64,000 bases of DNA. Source: Dysidea avara. Lineage: Eukaryota > Porifera > Demospongiae > Dictyoceratida > Dysideidae. Location: contig NC_089281.1 of assembly GCF_963678975.1 (NCBI RefSeq), positions 4,613,277 through 4,677,276 of the forward strand, written 5' to 3'. A program made the position numbers and the translations under genes. Under the pieces are notes generated by a model. The model worked only from the letters and a program-made list of their open reading frames with translations. It searched no databases and was not told the DNA's origin. Of this stretch, positions 53,840 to 64,000 are shown piece after piece (within the stretch, counting starts at the first letter, position 1; every line of letters starts with the position of its first letter).

Positions 53840-55920
53840 ATATTGCTTGTTGCTCTTGAGTGGAGATGTCGCTCTCAACCCTGGCCTGGTGAAGTTTACA
53901 TTACGTGTGTGGTGTGTCATTTTCCTGTAAAGTCAAATCAACACGCCCTTTTATGTGACTGTGGCCTATGGTGCCACTGCAGGTAGCAGAATTCGGTATC
54001 AATCCTTTCAGTTGCAATCTGATTTTAACTGGACCTGTCCATCTTATTGCTTCAGCAAAACTTTACTCTTTCATGATTGCGCAGTTTTAAGCTCTCCTGA
54101 TGTGGAATGTTATCAGGGTCATGATATGGTTTCTATGTCAAGTTATAACCAAAGTGACACCTACATTTGGATCTTATTCTTACAAATAGTCCATCGTATT
54201 TTCAGGCCACTGTTGCTATTCCTTGTGGCAACAGTGATCACCACTTCATTCTGACTCATTTTTGTACATGTGGTATTTCTCAAAGCTCTGATCATAATAT
54301 TGTTTTTCTCCGACAATATCATAAAACAATATTTATCTAACTTGGTATCGAATCTTAAGCATGACTCTTCCAAGTTTTGAAAGCATTTTAGCCATTTGTC
54401 TTCTCATCAGAGAAGTCAACACCAGACCAATTGCAAATTGAATTTAACTTGTGAAGATATCAATCAACATGTTCTTTCTGTTGCCCAGAAAAACCCTACT
54501 TCCCACACATCCCCTACCTCATATATTATCAGAAACACTGATGTATCACCTATGAAATTACTGAAGTAGATGTTCAGGAGGTAGTTGAGTGTATTTCTCA
54601 TCTGGATAGTCATAAGGCGGTGGGGGTTGATGGCATTCTGATAAAGGCCTCACCTCTCAGTATGGCTGTGCTTTTGACCAAGTTAATTAATAAGAGTATT
54701 TCATCAGCTGTCTTACCTATTGTAACACCAATTCCAAAATCATACAATGGTTCTTCATTGTCCAAACTTTCATCCCATTTCAGTTCTACCAGTTCTCTCC
54801 AAGATATTGGAAAGAATTGTCTTTGATCAGATTATTGCTCATTTCAACAAGCATGACCTGTTCTCACAAAGACAGCCTGGCTTTTGCTATGGACATTCAA
54901 CTCAAGACATTCTTCTGCATGCTTCAAACTCTTTTTCTAATGCTATCAATCATGGGGAATATGTAGGTGCTGGACCTGGCTCACCGTAAGGCTTTTGAGT
55001 GTGTGGACCATTCTATTCTATTGCAGAAGTTGGCTTGTTACAGCTTTAGTGATAGCGCTCACTCATAGTTTAGGAGTTATCTGAATAGAACACAACAAGT
55101 TACATTTCAAGGTTTTTTGTCACCTAGTAGGCCTATTAAAGTGGGAGTTCCTCAGGGTTCAATCCTAGGGCCCTTTCTTTTTTCTGTTTGTGTCAATGAC
55201 TTGCCATGGCATAACCCAATTTATAGCAAAAAGTTTCCTTCTAATTCTACCAAGAACATAGTCTACATGAGCTTGCCAAGTGAGATGTCGATCTAAATAT
55301 ACACCCAAATACTTAGTAGCCTGCTTTTAAGTTAACACCATCCAAGAGATTCAATCCTCCAGTTCTCTGGTGGGAACCAATGAACATACACAATGATTTA
55401 ATCACATTCAATTTAACTCTATTGAACCAGCCAAGTGGAAACATTCTCTACATCAGCTTGAAGGGGTTTTCCAACTACAGAAAGGTCACCATGGCTGAAG
55501 CGAAGCTCCGTATCATCTGCATAAATATTAATGTCAGATAAAGAAATAACCTTGCAAATTCTACTGTTTAGAAAGACTCCATTCTAAGTTTACGTCATCA
55601 TTTCCTTCTTCTGATAACTTTAACTTGTGATCATCTTTAACTGAAAGGCATACTTTTCATACAGCTTTGCAGGTTTTCAAGATTCTCAACAAGATTTCTC
55701 CTCCTTATTTATATGGAATTTTTTCATATGCTGTGGATGTTACTGGTTACACTGGGAGGACAGATTATTTGTTCCCAGCGTTAGAATTATGGAAAACAGT
55801 CTTTGGCGTACAGGGGCATGGCCATATGGAACAGATTACCTAAAGTACTGTACAGTGCTAAAACTGTGAAAGATTTTAAAATTTATTTTGTATGTTGTAA
55901 TTTTGTTTTGTTGTGTAAGT
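53840..55920 (+). pseudogene. Decayed CR1/Jockey-like LINE with inverted patch
   Basis: Ordered plus-strand pieces: YCLLLLSGDVALNPGLV at about 53845 (a standard LINE leader), a FNWTCPSY zinc-finger-like piece at about 54025, VGVDGILIKA at about 54625, FHPISVLPVLSKILERIV at about 54765, QRQPGFCYGHSTQDILLHAS at about 54870, KAFECVDHSILLQKLA at about 54990, and KVGVPQGSILGPFLFSVCVN at about 55140. The C-terminal block FKILNKISPPYLYGIF is at about 55675 and MAIWNRLPKVL at about 55830. Between them 55230-55565 is on the minus strand (INIYADDTELRF). Many stops and frameshifts; dead. Confidence 0.8.
55230..55565 (-). pseudogene. Inverted reverse-transcriptase fragment in the LINE wreck
   Basis: On the minus strand the catalytic box YADDT (about 55510) and following ELRFSHGDLSVVGKPLQADV are readable, then decayed sequence to IWVYI. 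It lies exactly where the plus-strand LINE should have its own FADD/YADD region, so either that segment flipped or a second LINE copy was inserted. Confidence 0.7.
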
Positions 55921-57080
55921 AGGGTATTGCTTTATTGTGCTCTCAGGGCATAGCTAAAAAACAGCATTTTTGGCTGATGTTATTTTCCCTGATTAAATAA
56001 CATTTTTAAAAAGGGCACGTGACAAGTAGTATTAGCATTAGGGCTATGGTCGGGTTCAGCTTTGGTTTCTTCTTCATCCTTAGGTTACGTTCTTCTTACT
56101 ATATACAGCTTACTTTGTTTATAAGACAGAAAAGTAAGGGAACTAGCAGCAGTAGAACAGCTGGTAGTATACAGAGCCATCACACCGACGGTTGAGGGTT
56201 TGAACCCTGGGTGCCGCACTTCTTTTTCTTTGTTTTAGAAACTTTTTTAAATCTAAGTTTTCAGTTCAATAGATGGTACATTATTGAACGTAATTCGGTT
56301 CAGTAACCATTTCCTTAAAAAATTTTATTCAATGGATTGACTAATTGCCTGCCTGATGCCTTCAGACAAGTGGAACTGGCTCAAAAATGGCTAAAGGCTA
56401 TGGGCTTGATTTTTTCACTGTTCGACATCGCTTAGTCCCGAGACGTGCCTTTTGGCATACTGCAGTACGTACAATGCACGCATCATGGACTTACCTTTGT
56501 CCTCCTTTGTGTCCATTTCTTTCTGCTGACTGTCCAAGGTGTCAATTCTCAGTAGTGTGATGCATGGCTTCAAATGGGAATTGTCCATATTTTCCGTGGC
56601 AACTGGATTGATTGCAGAGGCGCTTCTGATACTGTTCTTCATTTGTAACGCTGTGTATAATGGGTTGAACATAGCTGAAAGAGAAGCATAATGGTCACTT
56701 CACTTTCAAGTCAGTATAACTGGGGCGCGCATTCAGGTGAAAACATTAACTCTGGTGCTATTTTGCTTTGATGTGGTATGTGTGGGCCCACCAGTCATAA
56801 TAATGTTACAGAAAAGGTAAGCAAACAAAATTAATACCAGGGATTAAATGTTCACTGGTATATTTGCTGGTATAGGCAACCTCCCTTGTTTCCCTACTTT
56901 TGTTCTATGAACCCTAATCGAACACAAACTTACAGAAATAGTTCTAGCAGATAGAAACTTTAACATTCTAATAAAAAAGTCACAAAATCCTGCAAACAAG
57001 ATCAGCCTGCATAAGTACACATGTGGTGAAATGTTTTGCATGGAAGGAAAATAAAATAATGAAATTACAAAACTTTTTCC
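55921..57080. other. Repeat-rich, no gene
   Basis: 56005-56240 is a tRNA-related SINE. 56397-56830 is a dispersed repeat shared with 6440-6545, 8041-8085 and 10800-11090. 56838-56930 is a truncated copy of the palindromic MITE. Confidence 0.55.
56005..56240 (+). repeat. tRNA-derived SINE-like repeat
   Basis: GGCACGTGACAAGTAGTATT, GTCGGGTTCAGCTTTGGTTT, then a tRNA-like module with B-box GGGTTTGAACCCTGGGTGCC and a T-rich tail. Same family as 58100-58385 and 4395-4735 (minus). Confidence 0.6.
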
Positions 57081-57106
57081 ATTTTACATAATGATTATAC
57101 ACTTAC

Positions 57107-57400
57107 GCTCTAATGGAGTAGTTAGCATTCTTGCTAATTTCTGATGTCCTATATGTTCAGTTTCTTCCTGCAAGCACATTATAAACTTCTTAAAGGCCTC
57201 TGGTCCTTTACTAGGAAGAATCTGGTAGACTAAAGCATTGGCCCTCTCCATTGGGGACACCAAGTAGTTCAACAACACATAGTTATCATCCAGAGTGAGT
57301 AGGTGGTGTTTGTTGAGCACCGGTATTAGTGCTGTAAGGTTCAACATCTCCATTCTAATGTTCCTCATAACCAACTCCTTTTCTGGTTCATTAAAGTCAT
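57107..57400 (-). CDS. CARD-domain exon, intact splice sites
   Basis: An internal exon of 294 bp on the minus strand. The acceptor is TATGTCTTCTCTTAG ending at 57401, and the donor GTAAGT occupies 57106-57101. Both introns are phase 1, so the exon is symmetric and could be added or skipped without shifting the frame. It encodes a complete CARD-like fold: NEPEKELVMRNIRMEMLNLT, IPVLNKHHLLTLD, LLNYLVSPMERANALVYQ, ILPSKGPEAFKKFIMCLQEE and HQKLARML. CARDs assemble apoptosis and innate-immunity signalling complexes. Roughly 17 of 90 residues differ from the 3369 copy, with no indels. Other exons of the gene were not identified. Confidence 0.75.
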
Positions 57401-57975
57401 CTAAGAGAAGACATATCGTTTAAGACCATCTATTTCATCATTTCTAATGAAGACATTGTAAAAACATAAATGTATGTTTGAAATGATTAAGTTTAAAAAC
57501 AGCTTATTGGCTTCCTTGAGCAGATTGGCTGGAAAATAGACACTGTTTACATACACTATTTAAAGCAAAAGCTTCTAGGCAAATTAATTGCCATACACCT
57601 ATCCTTAATGGCAGTAAACTGGTAATCGTGCATGCTGCAGTAAAATGGCACCAGAATTGACAAGCTGCATCCAGTATATAAATTATAATCTAGCAACATT
57701 TCACTATGCGGGTGTGAACATGTTCAGTCATTGAAATGACCTGCTATAAAAGTAACTGCAAAGAAATTGCTGTTGTTTGACAATATATACTTTCCAACTG
57801 AAAATCACAGTGCTAAAATGAGAACATTTTCTATTAACAAGATGGCTGAATTGTATAGCTTACATGACAACTTAGTAGCTTTTTCTATTCTAGTTAGCTA
57901 CTATCACAGGCACAGTTTTGTAAGGGATGCATCACCAGAAAATTTCACAAGGTGAGACAATAGAGTTGAAGATAA

Positions 57976-58003
57976 GTGACTGCTCTATTAGAGTATCTTG
58001 GTC
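57976..58003 (+). repeat. Dyad motif, single copy
   Basis: GTGACTGCTCTATTAGAGTA then TCTTGGTC, close to the consensus. Confidence 0.6.
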
Positions 58004-58099
58004 TTTTGCAGTACTAAATTCACTTCATTCAAATTTCACCTCAAACATAGTGGATATTGTGCCGGTACCAGTTAACAAGTACAAATGGCTATTGTGGCA

Positions 58100-58385
58100 T
58101 AGTAGTATGCCCCAAGTATTCGACTTTAGGGCACACGACCAGTAGTTTCCCTTGGATCTTGTACTTTAGGGCACGCGACAAGTAGTATTAGCGTTAGGGT
58201 TAGGGTCGGGTTCAGCTTTAGTTTCTTCTTCACTTCAGTTGGACATTTATAAGGTAGAAATTAATGCAGATTGATAGCTGCAGCAGTAGTTACAAGTATG
58301 GACCATGAATACAGATGCCTGGGTTCGAGCCCCAGCTGAGGCAGTTTATTTTCTCGCTTTCTTAGGTTTTTTGTCCAAGTTTTTT
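58100..58385 (+). repeat. tRNA-derived SINE-like repeat with TTAGGGTTAGGG
   Basis: CCCCAAGTATTCGACTTTAG (with a second CTTTAGGGCACGCGAC), GCGTTAGGGTTAGGGTCGGG, then a tRNA-like module whose B-box GGGTTCGAGCCCCAG is close to canonical, then a T-rich end. The best preserved copy of the family. Confidence 0.65.
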
Positions 58386-59582
58386 TTTAAATGCACGTAA
58401 CTTCCCAGTTGCCTCCACTGCTGGCAAAATATCTGGCGAAACAGTGTGACCGGTACCGGCTCTGTATAACTTGCCAATTTCAAATACTGTAACAGTTCCT
58501 GACTTTTTACCTAACCTCAATGGTAGCCACGCCACTGTTTGTGATTGCTGCACCCAATCACCAACATGTGCTGAATTTTAATTATGTGGTAAGAAACACA
58601 AGGTGACAGTGGTGGGGATGAAAACTATACTTTGATAGGTGTCTTTTGCGAACCTCCACGCAGTCATTGCAAGTGATCTTGGTACAGGTGCTTAATAGAA
58701 GAAAATTTCTATTTGTCTAGAACTTTAAGTATAGGGGTGAATGTAAAAGGGAATTATCCTAGGCTGTGTAGTTCCTAAAGCAGATCACAACTTACTACTA
58801 AGTGGTCAGATTATACTGCATGATGTGCCTGAAATTTGTGGCTTATTTATATCATGTTTCATGAATTTTCTGACTTTATTAGCAGATTGTTTTTAGCTAT
58901 GCACAGGGATTTTACAAAATAAAGGCTAAGACCTGTATAGCAGGGTTGACATTGAAACTCAGTTGAATAAAATGAATTCTGTAGTTGTCTTTTTGCATTC
59001 CTAGACCCTGTACACCTGACTGTTTTGTTAGAGTAGCACACACATGATCACTCTATTATGGTATCTCGATCCTAAGTCACTCACTGAAGTGGTGAGGGGA
59101 ACAAAACAGACTATAGGGTACAACAACTCGAGGGGTAGCCAACCGCCCATGCAAACTTCTAAGTTGTGTACGAGAGTCTCAATATTTAAAATGTATTTCT
59201 GTATTATTTCAATAAATATTTTTTCATGGATTTCGACGGATTTATAATTGATAGTGTACGAGAGTCCCAAGACATTGGTTACCCCTCGCAACAACTAATA
59301 AACTACTAACTTATACAGTACTTCTAATAACTGGCTACAAGCAGGGGAACACACCTAAGGGAAAAGGGGATTGTCATCAATATGGCACATGTTGCCATCT
59401 GACCCTCAACACCACCACACTAATTTTGTACATACCTATTTTTAATTCTGTAATCTTGCATCTGGTGTCGTAGCAATAAAAATAAAATTCAATGCCCAAT
59501 ACCTCGAGTCAAGATCATTCTGGCATAGCTGAAGTAGATTCTTCCTTGCAACTTTAGGAGGAACACCAGCTACTATAGGCCA

Positions 59583-59685
59583 ATCCGATTTATTGAGAAT
59601 AGCGCGCGGCGCTCACCAAATTCTAGCAAAGGTCGGGCGCCGCCAGACCATTTTGTGTGCATGTGCATGGAGTGGGTGAAGGTTA
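59583..59685 (+). promoter_or_regulatory. Orphan copy of the receptor 5' module
   Basis: CCAATCCGATTTATTGAGAA, GCGGCGCTCACCAA, GGTCGGGCGCCGCC and CCATTTTGTGTGCATG match the block order upstream of both receptor genes. No receptor frame follows. Either a relic of a third locus or a mobile module. Confidence 0.5.
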
Positions 59686-61079
59686 CGCTATACCTATAAT
59701 TATATCAATCTCGTTATATACAGACTTGCTCAACCACAAAGTTACGTAATACAGGAAACTGGTTGATCACGTGATCATCGCACATTGCTGTTGTGGTCAA
59801 ACACGTTTTCTGCGTAACAATGACGAGTGAGTGACTTTATAAAGGAGATAAACTGGTGACTGTTATGAATATGGAAAGCACCTTGATGGAAGGTACGGTA
59901 ACTCACAACTAAATTTGCAGTGACTTGTGTAATGTGTATGCACACATTCATAGTGATGAGCGAGTGAATCACTATTAATTTTTGTCTCGAGCTTGTAACA
60001 TATACTGAACATAATGTATGGCATTGCTATCAGGTGGTTACCAATGCGCCTGACAATGTCATGCATATTTAAACTGTAAGCTCACTGGTTATGTACACAT
60101 GGGGCAAGGTCGAGGACAAGGTTGAGATTTGAACTATGATAAGCACGACTGAATCTCTGCTTTGTGCTGTTGCAGTTTCACCGTAAATTCTTACCAGTGA
60201 AACAACATAACCAAATGGTTAGGACAGTGACTTGTATGCCCCATGATGCTGGCCGGTTCATGCTGTTGCAGTTTCTTGCACTACTTACCATGACTATAAC
60301 TGGTTATTATGGAACTTTGAGACAGTTTCTGTCCGTGTTAACCTCCTGCAAGTTACTAGTCTTGTCCAAGGTGGATTTGCCCGCACATACTCAAGTGCTT
60401 AGGACACTTTCCCCAGCAGATTCAAGCCTAATAGAGCTCTATATGACATGCTTAATATAATGCTGCAGAAATGTTCATTTGATATCATTTCTCTTGTAAT
60501 GCTGTGTACCCCCGGACACTAAACAAGACTATGGGACCGGCCATAATTGACGCAGTAAGATACATGAATTATACACTGTGAAAAAAGCTCAGAATAATAA
60601 GGTATATAACAGTCTTATTATGTTAGTATTGGAATGAAATAGTACAGCATATATTATTAGATTAGGACTTTATTATAACAAGCTTATTGAATACATTTAA
60701 GACAGTCATATATTAGAGATTAAATCACTAGTATACTGCGGTGTATTATCAGACTATACTAAGCCTATTTCAACCATATATTGGCTACTATACTACTGTA
60801 CTTTTTTACTTTCCTATAATCTGTGGCTACCTTAATTAAATAATTTCTATAATTATATTTGTAATGAATTTAATTCTGTAAATATGTTAAAACCACAATA
60901 GGTACAGCTAGTAAATCAATGTCTCCTTGGCCATGGCAGTATCAAATCAATTTCGTCATTTATCAGTCTTTATCCAACTGCAGCAGGTAAGGCAGTAAAT
61001 ACAATTCACAAGTTCCATTACAAATTACCTGTATTATCATCACTATGTAGAACTCTGTGACAATCTGTTAGTCGTCTGG
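59686..61079. other. No gene recognised
   Basis: A 98-codon plus-strand frame at 60164-60460 has no recognisable domain. The rest is AT-rich. Confidence 0.4.
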
Positions 61080-61870
61080 TAGAACTGTCCCACAGCTCTA
61101 ATACAAAGATGGTAAATATAATGTGTATTCTGGATAATCATTGGACTTACAGTTTGTAACAATAAGAATCTCATAAAACCACGACCTTGTCTGGAAACCT
61201 AGTATTACCATGTAGAATGGTGGCTAGGTCCCACAACTCTATTAAAGATGGTAAATATAATGCGTATACTGAACAACCATTATACTTACAGTTTGTAACA
61301 ATCTTTTAAAACTGAGACCGACAATCCATGTACATCTAAGACAAGTCTGATAAGACCAGGTCTCACAACCCTAAATGGAGGCAAACATAATTCATATTCT
61401 GGATTATTTGGTGCACTTACAGGTGTTATCAGTGAGTCTAACCAGACATAAAACAGCCACTTAGTATGTGACTTTGTTGGGCTAACGTGTTACGTAAGCT
61501 CACAAGAAGCATCTGATACACTCATAACCAAGTCCAAGAATCTTGTAATCACTAAGTACAACTGAAACAAGACTAAATATAATATAATTTGCATACTCTC
61601 AGTGAACTTACTTTTGTTAGCAATACGAGCATGATCAGTGAAATAAGGACAAACAAGACGGAACAGGTTCTTGAAAGCACTCAACTCATTTACAGTGCCA
61701 GACAAGGTAGCAGCCGTCAGCTGTTGATAAAAAGTAGTGAAAAACATGAAGAAATGAGACCGGTTCCCAGAAGAAATGAGACCAGTTTCCACAAACCTAA
61801 ACGAAGGTAAATATAAATTGTATACTGGACACTCTCAGTGTACTTACTTACAGATGTTAGCAATAAGAAT
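61080..61870 (-). repeat. Five tandem exon-like repeats with conserved splice signals
   Basis: On the minus strand a module recurs about every 130-190 bp: GATTCTTATTGYTAACA-like end, GTAAGT, about 50 nt of AT-rich sequence ending TATATTTACC-TTTAG, then GTTGTGRGACCTGGTCT-like sequence. GTAAGT-type donors occur near 61151, 61289, 61421, 61611 and 61850. The spacing fits very short introns. The modules do not share one open phase, so tandemly duplicated decayed exons or a non-coding spliced transcript are both possible. Confidence 0.5.
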
Positions 61871-62021
61871 CACCAAGTCTGTAATTCCTACCCCATTGAA
61901 AAGAAAATGAATAAAAACACAATCAGGCTTAATGCACTTACAGCTGTAAGTAATTAGATGACGTTGAACAACTCCGTGAAAAAAGAACAAAACTGTCCAC
62001 ATATGGTCACTACCAGATTCT

Positions 62022-62477
62022 TTAAAGGAAGCAGCTGCCATTGAAGGAAACTAACACTGCAGATATTGTACACTGACAGCCTGTAGAACTAAGAGGTTCG
62101 ACAAGAAACTGTACCTCTGAAGAGATAATATACAAAATCGTAAGAGCAGACCATACATACTCTTACCGTTGATGGCTGATGAACTGTGTCCACTCGTCAT
62201 CCGCCATAAGCTGAGATATAACAGGATATAAAATATGTAATACGTACACAGCAACACTAAAGTTGAATCATTTGCAGGCCATTGTCATACAATACACAAT
62301 AAACAATTTAATACGGCTAAACCTATCGTACAAGCTATCATTTTAGTCTAATACTTACTCATCTAGAGCTGTTTTTGATTGCTGCCATCGAAGGAATTGT
62401 CCACTTGGCGGCGCCACTTCACCACTACAGCCAGCAGGGATGTACAGTTGTGGTCCATAACTATCATCGTGGCTCAT
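62022..62477 (-). CDS. Candidate three-exon small gene, unrecognised
   Basis: Exon 1 is 62477-62359, begins ATGAGCCACGATGATAG and has the donor GTAAGT. Exon 2 is 62210-62167 (acceptor TATATCTCAG, donor GTAAGA). Exon 3 is 62116-62022 (acceptor TCTCTTCAG), ending in TAA. Phases agree across both junctions and give 85 residues: MSHDDSYGPQLYIPAGC… then GQFLRWQQSKTALDDLWRMT…, ending with a hydrophobic stretch. No family recognised. A GC-richer region (62400-62530) covers exon 1 and its upstream flank, as for a promoter. Exon 3 could splice differently into the repeats at 61080-61870. Confidence 0.4.
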
Positions 62478-62559
62478 TGGACGATGGCGCCGATCGCGTA
62501 CACTCTCTCCGCGAGATACACCGTCGTATCACTCACATTTACAACCTCTGATACAACAA

Positions 62560-64000
62560 TAGCGACAAAGATGGCGACTTAATTGCATCAGTAATACGCA
62601 TGCGCTCCCCTTCAATTTTTAAAACAAGCATTACTACGAACTTTTGCAGCTGTGCTAACTGTGCAAGAAACTCTAGATTTGTATGGCTCTTAGATTGAAT
62701 AATTAATTTTACTGGTATTATATGCTTTGCTGTATGAAAATGTGTGTGTATGAAATTATCACAGCAAACTGAAGCTATAGCTATAGTTAGCTAGCTATAG
62801 TGATTAACAGAAGTGTAGCTACTTATTGTAAAATCATCATGACTTTGTTTGGTACAGTAAAAAAAACCTTAAGTCACATGAGATGGTGATAATGAGATGG
62901 TGAAGCTAAAAATGAGACAATAATGAGATCTGATGGTGAAGCTAAAAAGTTATCACATTTAGTTAAGTAAACAAAGCCATACAAAGAATGTGTATTAAAC
63001 TAAAGTATAATCTGTTTCCCATAATATAAGATGGGGTTTATACTAAAGTATAAGATAGTTAGTATAATGCAAGGCTATACTGAGATTATTTGTATAGTTT
63101 AAGCCATTAGATATACCATATTATATTCCTCTTTTTTCACAGTGATAGTTTAGCTTTTTTCATTGTACCAGTGATAGACATGATGTCATGCACTCATCCA
63201 GTATTTTCTATAACACAAACTGAGTACGTATGCAACAAAATTTAATATTTTATCTTCAAATGTTTAGTAAAACACTTGTTCGTATTCTTCCTATTGTGTT
63301 GTGCGTATTGTCCAATCTTATATCAATTGCTTTATTTTACAGATTATTAAAACAAGATGCCACAGAACTTGCCAGCTTGAGCAATCTTAGTGTAAGTGTA
63401 TTTTGTTTGTGATCTTACAATAGACCATATGCAATCTTGGGGGCATGGCTTTGTAGTATTGATCGTGTGCAATCTGTAACCAGAATGTCTTGAAAGAATA
63501 CTATAGTAACTTCTCAGATGTTCCTTTCATCAAGAGTATGAGCATTTAAAATTTTTCCAGTATAGAATTTCTTGCTCTCAGGAATATATGAGACTCTGCT
63601 CTAGATTGCACATAGTCTATAACAACAAATACAGTGTCCTCAGTAAGGAGCTTGATTTAAGCCCCCTACCCCACCACCAACATACATTCACATTTGTACC
63701 ACCCTTTAAGCAAGGCCTAAACTGTTGATCATCACAATCCTAGAGGGGAAGGTCTGAAAGCTACCGTACAGTAGATAACTTAGGCAGTGTAAAACATAGG
63801 TGAATTTGGCAAATAGTCCAAGTTTTTTTCCTCGCCTATAGCCATTGTTAGCTATGTCACTGTGTAGAGATATGTTACAAAACACACCGGGGTGTAACTA
63901 GCTTTCTGAATTACCCGGGCACAAGATCTGGCTGTCCCCTTTAACAAGCAATGCGAGCCCATCTCTTGTGGACTCTTCATTACAGATTTGCTTTAAAAGA
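62560..64000. other. Right end, no gene recognised
   Basis: AT-rich, with only short frames. One acceptor-donor pair (TTTATTTTACAG at about 63340, GTAAGTG at 63391) would bound a 50-bp exon, too little to call. Confidence 0.4.

Larger units (their letters stand above)
44100..58760 (+). repeat. Segmental duplication block A2
   Basis: Diverged direct copy of 700-6130, enlarged by a SINE (45388), a GT microsatellite, Helitron-like relics (46720-47747), minisatellite element 3, a LINE wreck and other repeats. The CARD exon is kept with intact splice sites. Confidence 0.8.
57401..59582. other. A2 remainder and spacer, no gene
   Basis: Aligns with A1 3745-6090 up to about 58760. Contains a dyad motif at 57976-58003 and the SINE-like repeat at 58100-58385. 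An inverted-repeat pair GTGTACGAGAGTC / CGAGGGGTA is visible around 59130-59290. Confidence 0.5.

Noticed and set aside
58165-58200. Interstitial telomere repeat (GTTAGGGTTAGGG)
   Set aside because: Only two units, and they recur inside a dispersed SINE-like family, so it is part of that repeat rather than a telomere relic.
60164-60460. 98-codon plus-strand frame
   Set aside because: No recognisable domain, no start context or splice support, low-complexity hydrophobic composition.
63341-63390. Possible 50-bp exon (TTTTACAG acceptor, GTAAGTG donor, plus strand)
   Set aside because: Too short and isolated; no adjoining exon could be matched in phase.

Overview
The window looks like AT-rich nuclear DNA of a sponge-like, early-branching animal. 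The support is a pair of intronless class C (GABA-B-type) receptor genes, a CARD exon, a type II membrane sulfotransferase, consensus metazoan splice sites, and a heavy load of small non-autonomous transposons, LINE remnants, SINEs and minisatellites. The sponge assignment is inference from gene content and repeat style, not proven. No prokaryotic, organellar, rRNA or CRISPR feature was seen.

Layout. (1) About 700-6130 (block A1) is a non-coding-rich segment with a CARD exon at 3369-3662 (minus); a diverged direct copy (block A2) lies at about 44100-58760, inflated by insertions, with its own CARD exon at 57107-57400. (2) 6440-13450 is a nest of mobile DNA: a hAT-like miniature element, an 1168-bp Mutator-like element with a perfect 9-bp target duplication, a decayed reverse-transcriptase retroelement (8100-10674), a palindromic MITE and a second fragment of the same retroelement family. 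(3) 13792-28197 and 29835-40931 are tandem direct copies (G1, G2) of a receptor locus. G2 carries an apparently intact 763-codon receptor gene (30049-32340). G1 carries the paralogue, split by a 5'-truncated CR1/L2-like LINE (14435-16735) whose own 745-codon frame is still open. (4) 41304-42355 (minus) is a sulfotransferase-like gene with one frameshift. (5) 53840-55920 is a LINE wreck containing an inverted patch. (6) 61080-62480 (minus) shows a candidate multi-exon gene and tandem exon-like repeats with conserved splice signals. The right end, 62560-64000, shows nothing assignable.

The most unusual system is a family of three composite elements (21369-27695, 35716-39791, 48524-52995). Each has the same ends, a large palindrome next to one end, and a central array of about 31-bp tandem repeats up to 3 kb long. 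Because G1/G2 and A1/A2 are paralogous, two empty sites can be read directly: the elements went in between A and T with no clear target duplication, and a short hairpin lies about 11 nt inside one end. This resembles non-autonomous Helitrons with central tandem repeats, although the end is not the canonical CTRR. A second cross-cutting signal is a dyad-symmetric motif (core CTCTATTAGAG, followed by TATCTCGATC) that recurs in both orientations in several unrelated element types and in host flanks.

Together the receptors, CARD exon and sulfotransferase are ordinary host genes in a region of segmental duplication. The paralogous blocks serve as internal controls that show which insertions came after duplication. 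All family calls come from reading motifs in the translated sequence; no database search was possible.
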